Shown here: positions 26,523 through 34,678 of the stretch, in pieces | How the letters are laid out: the number at the start of each line of letters is the position of its first letter | How positions within the stretch are numbered: position 1 is the stretch's first letter | NCBI GenBank assembly: GCA_016872115.1 | Contig: VHBC01000014.1 | Coordinates: forward strand, 1 to 48,309 | Source of the DNA: Sphingomonadales bacterium | GTDB lineage: Bacteria > Bacteroidota > Bacteroidia > Flavobacteriales_D > Crocinitomicaceae | DNA: 48,309 bases | Reading direction: 5' to 3' | The notes under the pieces: generated by a model | Told to the model about the DNA's origin: nothing | Database searches by the model: none | What the model saw: the letters and a program-made list of their open reading frames with translations, nothing else | Made by a program: the position numbers and the translations under genes

Positions 26523-26690
26523 TTATTCTTTGATATGTTTGAGTTTTTCTTGGACCTCCTTGATGTAACGGTGGTATTTATCTATCTTGTCATGATAGCC
26601 ATTTTCTTCGGCTCTGTGCAATCTTTTTTGAAGGTAGTGTAGACGACGTCCTAACTTGAATTTGTCCCATTTGTATAAGATGCGTTTCAT
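26523..26690 (-). CDS. Small basic protein, unknown function
   Basis: An ATG at 26690 opens a 55-residue frame: MKRILYKWDKFKLGRRL, then HYLQKRLHRAEENGYHDK, then IDKYHRYIKEVQEKLKHIKE. It is strongly charged, Lys/Arg/His-rich and predicted to be mostly helical, possibly coiled-coil. Codon use looks coding, and no other gene fills the 26511-26833 gap. Cellular role unknown; nucleic-acid or ribosome binding would be pure speculation. Confidence 0.55.
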   Translation of the reverse strand: MKRILYKWDKFKLGRRLHYLQKRLHRAEENGYHDKIDKYHRYIKEVQEKLKHIKE

Positions 26691-26803
26691 GTGGCAAGTT
26701 TTAGATAAATACTGATTTTGCGCCCTTTTGGCTTCCTTTAAATTTAGCTTTTAATAACTTAACATCCAAGTTAATTTAAATTGTTTGCTTACTATTTTGT
26801 TTG

Positions 26804-26811
26804 TATCTTTG
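26804..26811 (+). promoter_or_regulatory. -7 element TATCTTTG of tRNA-Leu
   Basis: Perfect consensus, with a TTG (26781-26783) about 20 nt upstream as a -33 candidate. The tRNA begins 22 nt downstream. Confidence 0.65.
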
Positions 26812-26833
26812 TGGCCCTGAAAGTCGAAAGAAT

Positions 26834-26915
26834 GCCTCGGTGGCGGAACTGGTAGACGCGCTGGATTCAAAATCCTGTTCTTTCGGGAGTGCCGGTTCGA
26901 TCCCGGCCCGAGGTA
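26834..26915 (+). tRNA. tRNA-Leu (anticodon CAA)
   Basis: 82 nt. Acceptor GCCTCGG pairs with CCGAGGT (G-U at the end), discriminator A, anticodon loop TTCAAAA, long variable arm (class II), T-arm GCCGG-TTCGATC-CCGGC. CCA not encoded. It reads UUG codons. Confidence 0.95.
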
Positions 26916-26916
26916 C

Positions 26917-26947
26917 AAAAGCCCCTGAATTTCAGGGGCTTTTTTAG
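26917..26947 (+). terminator. Terminator of tRNA-Leu, possibly bidirectional
   Basis: 13-bp stem (26917-26929 with 26931-26943) of AAAAGCCCCTGAA and its complement, then a T-run. The T-tracts on both sides mean it could also stop the SPFH gene read on the minus strand. Confidence 0.85.
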
Positions 26948-26972
26948 TCTGATATCGTTACTAATTCGAGAA

Positions 26973-27848
26973 TTACTTATCGTCCAAAATATTGATGACC
27001 CCACTTTTGCCATCGGTAATGATCGTTTTGGTATTCGCAGAGGTGGAAAGCTTCATGAATGCTTGAATTTGATTCATCTTTAAGACATTCGGCGTAAGGC
27101 TAGAATTAAGCAAATCATTGGCGGCTTTGTTTGCCTTGGCCTCAATTTCAATTCCTTTAGCGCGTCCTTCTGCTTCAATTTTCACTGCTTCAGCTCTCGC
27201 CTCCGCTTGAATAATTGCATTCTTCTTAGCGCCTTCTGCTTCTATGAGCTGTCGGTCCATTTCTTTTTTCTGACGGTCGAGTACAAATTCCATTCTGAGC
27301 GCTTCTTGTTCCGCCTCTAATTTTGCCTCAATGGAGCGGGTTAATCCTTGCGGTAAGCTGATGCTTTTCAATAATACAGCCTCAATGACAAACCCTTTTT
27401 CATCGCAAACTTCGGCGAGCCTTTTTTTGATTTCTTGTTCGATTTCCAAACGTTTGGCACTGTGCATGTCTTTTGCGTAATACCTTGAACATACATCAGA
27501 TGCTGCCGATCTAAATACAGGTAAAATCAAGCTTTCTTCATAATTTAAACCTGTCTCTTTAATAATTTTTGGCACATCTTCAGCTTTAATATGGTACAAA
27601 ATGGAGCTCTCCGAAAGAATAGTAAGACCTTCCTTTGAAGGCAGGTTTTCTTTGATCGACAAATTCATGGTGCGCACATTGACTTTCACCACTTTGGTAA
27701 TAAATGGATTGTAGGCTACGGGTCCTGCCATTCTTACCTTTTCATCTATTTTTCCGAGTTTACTTTTTACGGCTACCTGATGTGGTTTTACTACTGTACA
27801 GCTTGCCACACCTGCAGCAAAAGCTGTTATCATTATTAGTTTTTTCAT
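26973..27848 (-). CDS. SPFH/prohibitin-like membrane lipoprotein
   Basis: 291 residues. Lipobox-like signal (MITAFAAGVASC, Cys about 17), then an SPFH/Band 7 domain (about 20-200) with VNVRTMNLSIKENLPSKEGLTILSESSILYHI and FRSAASDVCSRYYAKDMHS, RLAEVCDEKGFVIEAVLLKSISLP, typical of prohibitin-like proteins. A long Ala/Glu/Lys coiled coil (IQAEARAEAVKIEAEGRAKGIEIEAKA, about 215-245) follows. SPFH proteins form large membrane rings that scaffold proteases or microdomains; a specific role is not inferable. The lipid anchor in place of a transmembrane helix is unusual. Confidence 0.88.
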   Translation of the reverse strand: MKKLIMITAFAAGVASCTVVKPHQVAVKSKLGKIDEKVRMAGPVAYNPFITKVVKVNVRTMNLSIKENLPSKEGLTILSESSILYHIKAEDVPKIIKETGLNYEESLILPVFRSAASDVCSRYYAKDMHSAKRLEIEQEIKKRLAEVCDEKGFVIEAVLLKSISLPQGLTRSIEAKLEAEQEALRMEFVLDRQKKEMDRQLIEAEGAKKNAIIQAEARAEAVKIEAEGRAKGIEIEAKANKAANDLLNSSLTPNVLKMNQIQAFMKLSTSANTKTIITDGKSGVINILDDK

Positions 27849-27945
27849 TTTTCAACGTTTTAGCAGGTTGCTATCAAAAGTTGTGCCGTAAACGATGATT
27901 TAAGATAGTGTTGTTATTGATAATTTTTATACTTTTTATTAGTAT

Positions 27946-29724
27946 TTATTTAACTTCCATCAATTCTATCCAACTTTCTCCCAAATTGACGCTCAGTTGC
28001 GTACCTTTTTTAGGAAGTAAGGTAAATTCAGGATCCGAAGAAAAAATCATAAGTCCTAATTGATAGCCTGCTGGTATAATTTGATCATCCGGTTGGAAGG
28101 CAAAGTCAAGGGTATAAAATTGACCAGGTTGGAGCGCTTTCCCTTTTTCTAATGAAGCATGGTTTTGGGGATCGGCCCAAGCGCGGTTGACAATCACCTC
28201 TTCTATCTTTGCTTTCTTTGGATTGAAACCCGGAGGTACAGCAACGAGGTATGCGGAGAGGTTTGCAGCAGGTTTTGAACTAGCTACAGCAATATGAATA
28301 AGGCTTGTACCTGACAAATGCAGGGGCTTTTCAACTGCGTTAGTCCAAAAAAGGAGGCGGTTGGCAGCGTTTTTGTCAGAAAGGAGTTGTACGGCATTGA
28401 GGCTTGCATCATCGGTAAAAGTCAGGATACTTGCTTTACTTTTTTCTTTTGATAACATACCGGTATTGCCGCTACCGTGTAAATACCAACGCTGTATTTT
28501 GGCTTTCGGATTGGGGAAAGCACTGTAGGCATGTGCCTCTTTCTCTCCTTTTGATACAATCCAGGCGCTCGCTAAGTTTTCCACGCCATTTTCCACGCCG
28601 TGTAAATAATGCGTAAACCACTTGTTCATCATCCAAAATGGGGGCGGGTAGCCATGGCCTTGCTGGTTGTAATAAATTTTGGCAGTCAGGCCCATTTGCT
28701 TGGCTTTTTCATAGAAGCGAAAACTATGTTCGGCCATCACATTCCAATCTTCAAAACCATGGCACATAAATAAAGCAGCTTTCATGCTGTCCATTTGGGT
28801 GAGGTAATCTCTTGAGGCCCAAAATGTGTTGTAGTCTCCGGTAATACGGTCTTGGCCCGGAACTAATATTTTATCCCGAACCAATGCATCGTTGTGTGCA
28901 CGGTTTTCTGGGTCGCCACTATGGACAAAGTCGTAAAGTACGTCGGTATCTTCACCTAGGTAACCACCCGGCGAACGCACCAAACCGTTGGAACGGTAAT
29001 ATAAATACCAAGAACTCACAGGCGCATTCGGAATAATGGCCTCCAAACCTTGTACCCCAGTACAAGCAGCAGCCAAGCATAAAGTGCCATTATAGGATGT
29101 CCCCATCATGCCCACTTTACCAGTACACCAATATGCACTTACCGTATCCATACCAGTGCGCGTTGTGTAACCCGCCGAGCGTCCGCAAAGCCAATCGATA
29201 ACAGCAGCAGGCGCTAATTTTTCGTTTTCTCCACCAATGGTGGGTGCGCCGTCAGAAAAACCAGTACCGGGTGAGGATGAATAGACAGCAATAAATCCTC
29301 GCTTCACCCAAGACATATCTTGGAAATAAGCGTCTATTGGTCTGTTGGATTTTCTTTCGGCTACCGCGTTTTTGTGTGGTGGCGGCGTTTGGCCAATTTC
29401 GTGTTGAACATTCCAAAAATAGCTTTTGGAGTTTCCTCCGGTGCCCGCAAAATAAGGGCTCGTCATATAAATCACAGGCAACTTAAGTCCTTGCGTTTGG
29501 GTCTGTAATGGCCGGGTCAAAAAAACGTGCATGCGGTCTAGTTTACCGTTGGCATCGCTGTCAAAGTTGGTCTGTACCCACAATTCTTCTTTGATCCAGT
29601 CTGACTGGTTGCTAAATGCCGAAACAATTTGCGCCTCACCATTGAGAAATTGGGGCTTGGCTTGTTGGGCGAATGTGTGGGTGAGGAAGGAAAGACCAAG
29701 TGTGAGGCAGAAGAGTTTTTTCAT
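27946..29724 (-). CDS. Exported S15-family Xaa-Pro dipeptidyl-peptidase / CocE-NonD hydrolase
   Basis: 592 residues from the ATG at 29724, chosen because the signal peptide (MKKLFCLTLGLSFLTHTFAQ) starts there; the open frame extends 20 codons further. Alpha/beta hydrolase domain: YSSSPGTGFSDGAP, the nucleophile in GMMGTSYNGTLCLA (Ser), the Asp in CHGFEDWNVM and the His in NQQGHGYPPP. A C-terminal beta-sandwich (LSGTSLIHIAVASSKPAANLSAYLVAV) is typical of PepX/CocE. It likely releases X-Pro dipeptides from peptides outside the cytoplasm, though ester hydrolysis is possible. Monocistronic. Confidence 0.9.
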   Translation of the reverse strand: MKKLFCLTLGLSFLTHTFAQQAKPQFLNGEAQIVSAFSNQSDWIKEELWVQTNFDSDANGKLDRMHVFLTRPLQTQTQGLKLPVIYMTSPYFAGTGGNSKSYFWNVQHEIGQTPPPHKNAVAERKSNRPIDAYFQDMSWVKRGFIAVYSSSPGTGFSDGAPTIGGENEKLAPAAVIDWLCGRSAGYTTRTGMDTVSAYWCTGKVGMMGTSYNGTLCLAAACTGVQGLEAIIPNAPVSSWYLYYRSNGLVRSPGGYLGEDTDVLYDFVHSGDPENRAHNDALVRDKILVPGQDRITGDYNTFWASRDYLTQMDSMKAALFMCHGFEDWNVMAEHSFRFYEKAKQMGLTAKIYYNQQGHGYPPPFWMMNKWFTHYLHGVENGVENLASAWIVSKGEKEAHAYSAFPNPKAKIQRWYLHGSGNTGMLSKEKSKASILTFTDDASLNAVQLLSDKNAANRLLFWTNAVEKPLHLSGTSLIHIAVASSKPAANLSAYLVAVPPGFNPKKAKIEEVIVNRAWADPQNHASLEKGKALQPGQFYTLDFAFQPDDQIIPAGYQLGLMIFSSDPEFTLLPKKGTQLSVNLGESWIELMEVK

Positions 29725-29893
29725 TATTACAAATAATATTTGTCCAGTTTTGAATTTCGTGAAAATACATGAATCGTCGCACAAATTGCAGTAAAAAAAT
29801 GAACTTGCACCGCGAACTAAAAATTCGAGGTCAAACTTATTTCTAGATTAGGACTTTAAATGTCTCAATAAAAACGATGAGTTAAAAGTATGG

Positions 29894-30193
29894 TTAAACC
29901 ATCAACTCAACATTTAGAATATTTCCGATTTCTATTTTTTCCTTCTTCCGAATGTCCGCTTTCAGAGGTAGGATATAGGCATTGAGTTTTGTATCATACC
30001 AAATCGCGGTATGCCATAGGGTCCCACTAATTTTTACCTTAGCCTTCATTCTTCCCCAACCTTCTTCTTGCCATTTCATATTTTGACGTATTTCCTCAGA
30101 AAATTCTATGGGTAAGGATACAAAATACCATCCCCCAGTGGCGGAATGTTTCCAAATGGGAGCTGAGAATTCGTAGGTGATTTTGATGGACAA
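29894..30193 (-). CDS. DUF1905 domain protein
   Basis: 99 residues. The sequence YEFSAPIWKHSATGGWYFVSLP, then GWGRMKAKVKISGTLWHTAIWYDTKLNAYILPLKADIRKK, then IEIGNILNVEL is the DUF1905 beta-barrel pattern. The start has to be TTG at 30191-30193: an in-frame TGA lies three codons upstream and the first ATG comes after residue 35. Function unknown; such domains are often found alone or fused to YdeI-like domains. Confidence 0.85.
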   Translation of the reverse strand: MSIKITYEFSAPIWKHSATGGWYFVSLPIEFSEEIRQNMKWQEEGWGRMKAKVKISGTLWHTAIWYDTKLNAYILPLKADIRKKEKIEIGNILNVELMV

Positions 30194-30292
30194 AATTTGA
30201 AATCAATTACGAAAATTACAATATATTTTAATTGAGTTTTATCCTAAGTGATTTCGTTTATGAAAGTAAACTTTCAACACTTCTAGAAATGC

Positions 30293-30340
30293 AAAAAGCC
30301 AGTCAATCGACTGGCTTTTCTTAGTAGCGGGGACAGGACT
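30293..30340. repeat. 48-bp direct repeat, left copy (att-like tRNA 3' fragment plus terminator)
   Basis: Identical to 30472-30519 at offset 179. It contains the stem-loop AAAAAGCCAGTC-aatc-GACTGGCTTTT and the last 16 nt of the initiator tRNA gene, without the rest of the tRNA. The 131 bp between copies hold a small hairpin (30396-30412, followed by a T-run) and an inverted piece TACTAAGAAAAG. No gene is in 30194-30503. Confidence 0.9.
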
Positions 30341-30471
30341 ATCCTTCATTTCATTTCGGATGGACCTCAGGATGGGGCTTTACTAAGAAAAGCTCAGAAC
30401 GCTGCGCGTTCTTCCTTTTTTATTGTCTTAACCTTCATCCAAGCAAAGCTTGATTCAGTTTCATCCAATAA

Positions 30472-30519
30472 AAAAAGCCAGTCAATCGACTGGCTTTTCT
30501 TAGTAGCGGGGACAGGACT
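30472..30519. repeat. 48-bp direct repeat, right copy (overlaps tRNA-fMet 3' end)
   Basis: Same 48 bp as 30293-30340. Here it is in its functional place: terminator hairpin followed, on the minus strand, by the true 3' end of the initiator tRNA gene. Confidence 0.9.
30473..30497 (-). terminator. Terminator of tRNA-fMet
   Basis: AAAAGCCAGTC pairs with GACTGGCTTTT across a short loop; T-run on the minus strand. A duplicate lies at 30294-30318. Confidence 0.8.
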
Positions 30520-30576
30520 CGAACCTGTGGCCTTCGGGTTATGAGCCCGACGAGCTACCAACTGCTCCACCCCGCA
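30504..30576 (-). tRNA. Initiator tRNA-fMet (anticodon CAT)
   Basis: 73 nt on the minus strand. Anticodon loop CTCATAA is held by three consecutive G-C pairs (GGG/CCC), the initiator hallmark. Position 1 (T) faces position 72 (T), so the first pair is unpaired, also an initiator trait. T-arm ACAGG-TTCGAGT-CCTGT. CCA not encoded. It lies 90 bp downstream of metG on the same strand. Confidence 0.93.
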
Positions 30577-30614
30577 ATCTATCTTGAAACGCGTTGTTTT
30601 CTTTATTGGGACTA

Positions 30615-30622
30615 CAAAGATA
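30615..30622 (-). promoter_or_regulatory. -7 element TATCTTTG of tRNA-fMet
   Basis: Perfect consensus on the minus strand, 38 nt before the tRNA 5' end, in the gap behind metG. Confidence 0.6.
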
Positions 30623-30665
30623 GGAACTTTTTTGGTTTCTGCAAAATTTAAATATTCAAAAATGC

Positions 30666-32732
30666 TTAGCGGACAGTCGGGCCGGCGCCAAATTCTTTTT
30701 CGGAAGCCAAGAAGCTGAGTTTACCTTCTTCGTTTTCAGCCATTAAGATCATGCCTTGTGATTCGATACCGCGGATTTTTCTAGGTTCTAAATTCAAAAG
30801 CACCAAAACGGTTTTGCCAATGATGTCTTCAGGGGCGTAGTGTTCGGCGATGCCTGAGACAATAGTGCGGTGGTCAATGCCGGTGTCTACGGTGAGTTGT
30901 AGCAGTTTGTCGGCTTTTTCTACCTTTTGAGCGCTGAGGATAGTGCCCATGCGGAGGTCCATTTTTGAGAAGTCGTCGAAGGCAATTGCGTCTTTCATAG
31001 GTGGGTATTTAGAACTTGGGGCTGCGGTAGCCTTTAATTTATTGATTTCTGTTTCGACGAGCGTGTCTTCTATTTTAGCAAATAGAATTTGCACCTCGCC
31101 AATTTGATGACCAGCAGCCAATAGATTGATTTGGCCCAGATCTGTGTATTTTGACCAAGATGCATTAAGCATTTTGGCTAATTTATCAGCGGTTGCGGGT
31201 AAAAATAGTTGACAAGCGATTTGCAAGTTGGCTGTGATTTGCAAAGCCAAATGCATGATCGTTTCGACGCGCTGCGCGTCTGTCTTGACTAATTTCCAGG
31301 GCTCGTTGTCAGCTAAATATTTGTTGCCAATACGGGCTAGTTGCATCATCTCTGCCTGAGCTTCGCGCAATTTATAGGCGTAAGCTAATTTAGAGATGCG
31401 TTTGGGGATAGTTTGAATTTGAGCAATAATTTGTTCGTCTTCGGCCGTAAAGGCATGGGCTTCCGGAACTTTGCCGTTGTAGTATTTATTGGTCAGCACC
31501 AGGGTGCGGTTCACAAAATTGCCCATGATATCGGCTAGCTCAGAATTGACCCTTGATTGAAATTCTTTCCAGGTAAATTCAGCGTCTTTGGTTTCAGGTG
31601 CTATAGCCGTAAGAACATACTTTAGTTCGTCGGTTTTATCAGGATAAGCTTCTAGATACTCGTGTAGCCAAACTGCCCAGTTTCTAGAGGTTGAGAATTT
31701 GTCTCCTTCGAGATTCAAAAATTCATAGGCTGGTACGTTGTCTGGTAAGATAAAATCGCCGTGGTTTTTGAGAAGAATAGGGAAGATAATGGCATGGAAA
31801 ACAATGTTGTCTTTACCTATGAAGTGCACTAGTTTACGGTCTATGGCTTTACTTTTGAGCCAGTATTGCCCCCAATCTTTGCCGTTATCAAGCGCCCATT
31901 GTTTGGTGGCTGAAATGTAACCAATAGGCGCATCTAGCCAAACATAAAGCACTTTTCCGTCTGCACCTGGAAGAGGTACTTTTACGCCCCAATCTAAATC
32001 GCGGGTCATGGCACGGGGTTTAAGCCCTCCATTGATCCAAGACATGCATTGGCCAATGACCTGATTGCGCCATTCTTTCGGGTTGTGTTGAATTTCACCG
32101 TCTAAAGTTCCTTCTTGGATCCAGTCTTTGAGCCAGCCTTCGTGTTGGTCCATGGGCAAGTACCAATGAGAGGTTGATTTGAGAACAGGTGTTTTACCGC
32201 TCAGGGTAGAAACTGGATTGATGAGGTCGGTGGGGCTGAGGTCCGAACCACATTTTTCGCATTGGTCGCCGTAGGCGCCAGCACTGTGACATTTTGGGCA
32301 AGTCCCCGTGATGTAGCGGTCTGCTAAAAATTGTTGGTATTGTTCGTCGAAATATTGCTCAGAGACATTTTCTGTGAATTGCCCTTGCCCGTGCAAGCGT
32401 TTGAAAAAGTCAGCGGAAGTTTGGTGATGAAGCGCACTTGAGGTGCGGTGAAAAATATCAAAACTGATCTGAAAGTCGGCAAATGCTTTGCGGATAATGC
32501 CGTCGTATTTATCGACAATGTCCTGAGGGCTCAGCCCTTCTTTCTTGGCGCGTAAGGTAATAGCCGCGCCATGTTCGTCAGAACCGCAGATAAAAGCGAC
32601 ATCGTGGTCGTTCATGCGCAAAAAACGTACAAATATATCGGCTGGAAGATAAACGCCAGCAACGTGCCCTAAATGGAGGGGGCCATTGGCGTAAGGCAAG
32701 GCTGCCGTAACGGTATAAGATGCTTTTGACAT
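30666..32732 (-). CDS. metG: Methionyl-tRNA synthetase
   Basis: 688 residues, class I synthetase. HIGH-type motif PYANGPLHLGH (about 12-22), zinc knuckle CPKCHSAGAYGDQCEKC (about 145-161), KMSKS-equivalent KFSTSRN (about 336-342), anticodon-binding helical domain, and a C-terminal EMAP/Trbp111 tRNA-binding domain (about 585-688; DLRMGTILSAQKVEKADKLLQL, GKTVLVLLNLEPRKIRGIESQGMIL). It charges both initiator and elongator tRNA-Met. It is placed just upstream of the initiator tRNA gene. A TATCTTTG box at 32737-32744 ends 4 nt before ATG. Confidence 0.97.
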   Translation of the reverse strand: MSKASYTVTAALPYANGPLHLGHVAGVYLPADIFVRFLRMNDHDVAFICGSDEHGAAITLRAKKEGLSPQDIVDKYDGIIRKAFADFQISFDIFHRTSSALHHQTSADFFKRLHGQGQFTENVSEQYFDEQYQQFLADRYITGTCPKCHSAGAYGDQCEKCGSDLSPTDLINPVSTLSGKTPVLKSTSHWYLPMDQHEGWLKDWIQEGTLDGEIQHNPKEWRNQVIGQCMSWINGGLKPRAMTRDLDWGVKVPLPGADGKVLYVWLDAPIGYISATKQWALDNGKDWGQYWLKSKAIDRKLVHFIGKDNIVFHAIIFPILLKNHGDFILPDNVPAYEFLNLEGDKFSTSRNWAVWLHEYLEAYPDKTDELKYVLTAIAPETKDAEFTWKEFQSRVNSELADIMGNFVNRTLVLTNKYYNGKVPEAHAFTAEDEQIIAQIQTIPKRISKLAYAYKLREAQAEMMQLARIGNKYLADNEPWKLVKTDAQRVETIMHLALQITANLQIACQLFLPATADKLAKMLNASWSKYTDLGQINLLAAGHQIGEVQILFAKIEDTLVETEINKLKATAAPSSKYPPMKDAIAFDDFSKMDLRMGTILSAQKVEKADKLLQLTVDTGIDHRTIVSGIAEHYAPEDIIGKTVLVLLNLEPRKIRGIESQGMILMAENEEGKLSFLASEKEFGAGPTVR

Positions 32733-32736
32733 ACTG

Positions 32737-32744
32737 CAAAGATA
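32737..32744 (-). promoter_or_regulatory. -7 element TATCTTTG of metG
   Basis: Perfect TAnnTTTG on the minus strand; only CAGT separates it from the start codon, so the mRNA is probably leaderless. Confidence 0.55.
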
Positions 32745-32752
32745 GCAAATAA

Positions 32753-32778
32753 AAAAGGGACGGTTGCCCGTCCCTTTT
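32753..32778 (-). terminator. Terminator between PA-domain gene and metG
   Basis: 11-bp stem of AAAAGGGACGG with CCGTCCCTTTT, 4-nt loop and T-run on the minus strand; it closes the upstream PA-domain gene. Confidence 0.85.
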
Positions 32779-32799
32779 CTTGTTCAATAAAGCTTGAAC

Positions 32800-34551
32800 T
32801 TATTTTTTAACGACATTGAATTGGGCTGTTTTACCGTTTTCAAGTGTAACGTTGAAAATGTAAAGACCTGTTTCTAATGCATTGATGTTTACGTTGTCTT
32901 GACCTGCAGCAAGGTTTAATGTAGTTGCCATCGCAACTTTTCCTGCAACGTCTGTAACAGTCAATTGAGCAGTACCTTCGCCTTCGATAGCAACGGTAAC
33001 AACATCGTTAGCTGGGTTAGGGAAAGCCTTGCCAGCAACTGTGTTCAATTCAGCAACGCTTACATCATTGTCAGCAACACCAATAGCTACAGAGCTAGGG
33101 ATGTCTGAACCAAAACCACCAGCGTAGTAGGTGCCATCGCTCTCGTTTGGCGCCATTGGCTGTAGATAGTATGCTTCGTTCCAGGTGAGGTTAGTTCCGT
33201 TTTCGTGACCCATGTAGAGGTTCAAGTTTACTGTTTGAACACAAGCTAAATAACGTTGGTTGTCTTCAAGAGCAGCAGGTGTTGTAAAGGCACCGAAAAC
33301 TGTCTCGCCTTGAAGATCGTCTGGGTAATAATAGAAACCATTGGCTACCTCAGTTAGCGTATTAAATGCCAAGTTAGCATCGTTGAGGTCGGTAAATACG
33401 TCTTCCCACTTGTAGAGGTAAAGTGCCATTTCTTCGCCTGTAAGAAGCACGCCAGAAGCAGCTGAAGTGGTAGCAGAGAAATAAATACCTGTAGCTTTTA
33501 AACGACTTGCGTTTGCGTTGTCGATAACCTGGCAAGAAGAATAAGTTTGGTTGTTTGAGCCCGGGCGGTAGTAGTTACCACCTGATGGAGAACCTGTTGC
33601 AGGATCTGCCTGAGCGTAGCTAAACATAGAGTCAGTTACTGTGAATGTAGTGGTCAATACGTTATCAGCGTTGTAGTCGTCGGGACCGCTCAAAGTCAAA
33701 GTGTATGTGAGCGTGTAAGTTCCAGCAGGGTAAGAAGCTAAAGAGAAATTAGGCAAAGTAGAAGCACCGCCAGGGAAAACATCAAGTGAGTCGCCAGCTG
33801 GAAGGCTGATGCCTGAAGTTGTGTTGTCGTAAACTGTAGCACCAGCTGGGTTGGTGATTTTAGCATTCAATGCCATGCCTGTTTGCGCTTGGTTTCCGTA
33901 GTTGTATACACGTGAACCCAAATCAAAGTTGAATTCAGTACCGTTTTGAGCCAATTGCGAAGGAATCATTGCTTGACGCGGCAAAAGCGTTGCACCACCT
34001 GAAATACCACCATCGTTAGGGAACAAACCAGTTTTATTACCAAGGAACATGACAACAGGGCCATTTGCCATTTCGGCAATAAGCGCCAAACCGTCAGTAA
34101 GGTCAAGCATGACAACTGGTATAGTAACGTTTGCACCTTGCGATCCTGCTCCCATTGCAATTACTTCACCTGGGTTGCGGTTCACGATGATGACACCAAC
34201 TGCACCAGCGTTTTGCGCATTGAGTGCTTTCACACCGAACTCACAGGTATTGCGAAAAATAACGGCAATTTTACCTGTTAGATCATTAATAAGTGGGTTA
34301 CATCCTTCTGCAGATATTGGGTTACCTTGTGCATTAGTACCAGTAGAACCGTCGTCGACGATTTTGAGGGTATCTTGAACAAAAGTACCAGGGATATTGA
34401 AGTCTGGTGTACCCCAGCCACCCGCAGGATCTGCCCAAGTGTGGGTGTAGTTAGCGACAATGCTCTGCGGAGAAATCCCGGCTGCAATCACCTGTGCGTA
34501 GGTAGTAGCGCTAAGCACTACTGCACTGATTGTAAGTAAAAGTTTTTTCAT
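32800..34551 (-). CDS. Secreted PA-domain protein with T9SS sorting domain
   Basis: 583 residues. Signal peptide (MKKLLLTISAVVLSATTYAQ). A protease-associated (PA) domain spans about 60-170 (KIAVIFRNTCEFGVKALNAQNAGAVGVIIVNR ... IPVVMLDLTDGLALI). Middle beta-rich domains follow, including GTYTLTYTLTLSGPDDYNADNVL. The end is a T9SS type A sorting domain (KAFPNPANDVVTVAIEGEG ... LETGLYIFNVTLENGKTAQFNVVKK). No catalytic motif of a peptidase is visible, so it may be a surface adhesin or a substrate-binding accessory. Single-gene unit bounded by terminators on both sides. Confidence 0.9.
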   Translation of the reverse strand: MKKLLLTISAVVLSATTYAQVIAAGISPQSIVANYTHTWADPAGGWGTPDFNIPGTFVQDTLKIVDDGSTGTNAQGNPISAEGCNPLINDLTGKIAVIFRNTCEFGVKALNAQNAGAVGVIIVNRNPGEVIAMGAGSQGANVTIPVVMLDLTDGLALIAEMANGPVVMFLGNKTGLFPNDGGISGGATLLPRQAMIPSQLAQNGTEFNFDLGSRVYNYGNQAQTGMALNAKITNPAGATVYDNTTSGISLPAGDSLDVFPGGASTLPNFSLASYPAGTYTLTYTLTLSGPDDYNADNVLTTTFTVTDSMFSYAQADPATGSPSGGNYYRPGSNNQTYSSCQVIDNANASRLKATGIYFSATTSAASGVLLTGEEMALYLYKWEDVFTDLNDANLAFNTLTEVANGFYYYPDDLQGETVFGAFTTPAALEDNQRYLACVQTVNLNLYMGHENGTNLTWNEAYYLQPMAPNESDGTYYAGGFGSDIPSSVAIGVADNDVSVAELNTVAGKAFPNPANDVVTVAIEGEGTAQLTVTDVAGKVAMATTLNLAAGQDNVNINALETGLYIFNVTLENGKTAQFNVVKK

Positions 34552-34623
34552 TGTTGATTTTTTAGATTTTGCCTAAAGTTAATGAATTTTAAAAATAATG
34601 CAAAAACCAATGAATATTTATTT

Positions 34624-34649
34624 AAAAAGGGCACCTAAGCACCCTTTTT
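34624..34649 (-). terminator. Terminator of the DUF47-PiT operon
   Basis: 8-bp stem AAAAAGGG/CCCTTTTT around a 10-nt loop, T-rich on the minus strand, 30 bp after the PiT stop. Confidence 0.65.
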
Positions 34650-34678
34650 CAATGAAAATTTTGATTTTATACATCAAT

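Noticed and set aside
30293..30519. Two 48-bp repeats as a mini CRISPR array
   Set aside because: Only two copies, with a terminator and tRNA 3' end inside the repeat, a 131-bp interval and no cas genes. An att-like or segmental duplication explains it better.
32800..34551. Active peptidase with a PA domain
   Set aside because: No catalytic serine, aspartate or metal motif is visible outside the PA domain, so only a PA-domain surface protein is claimed.
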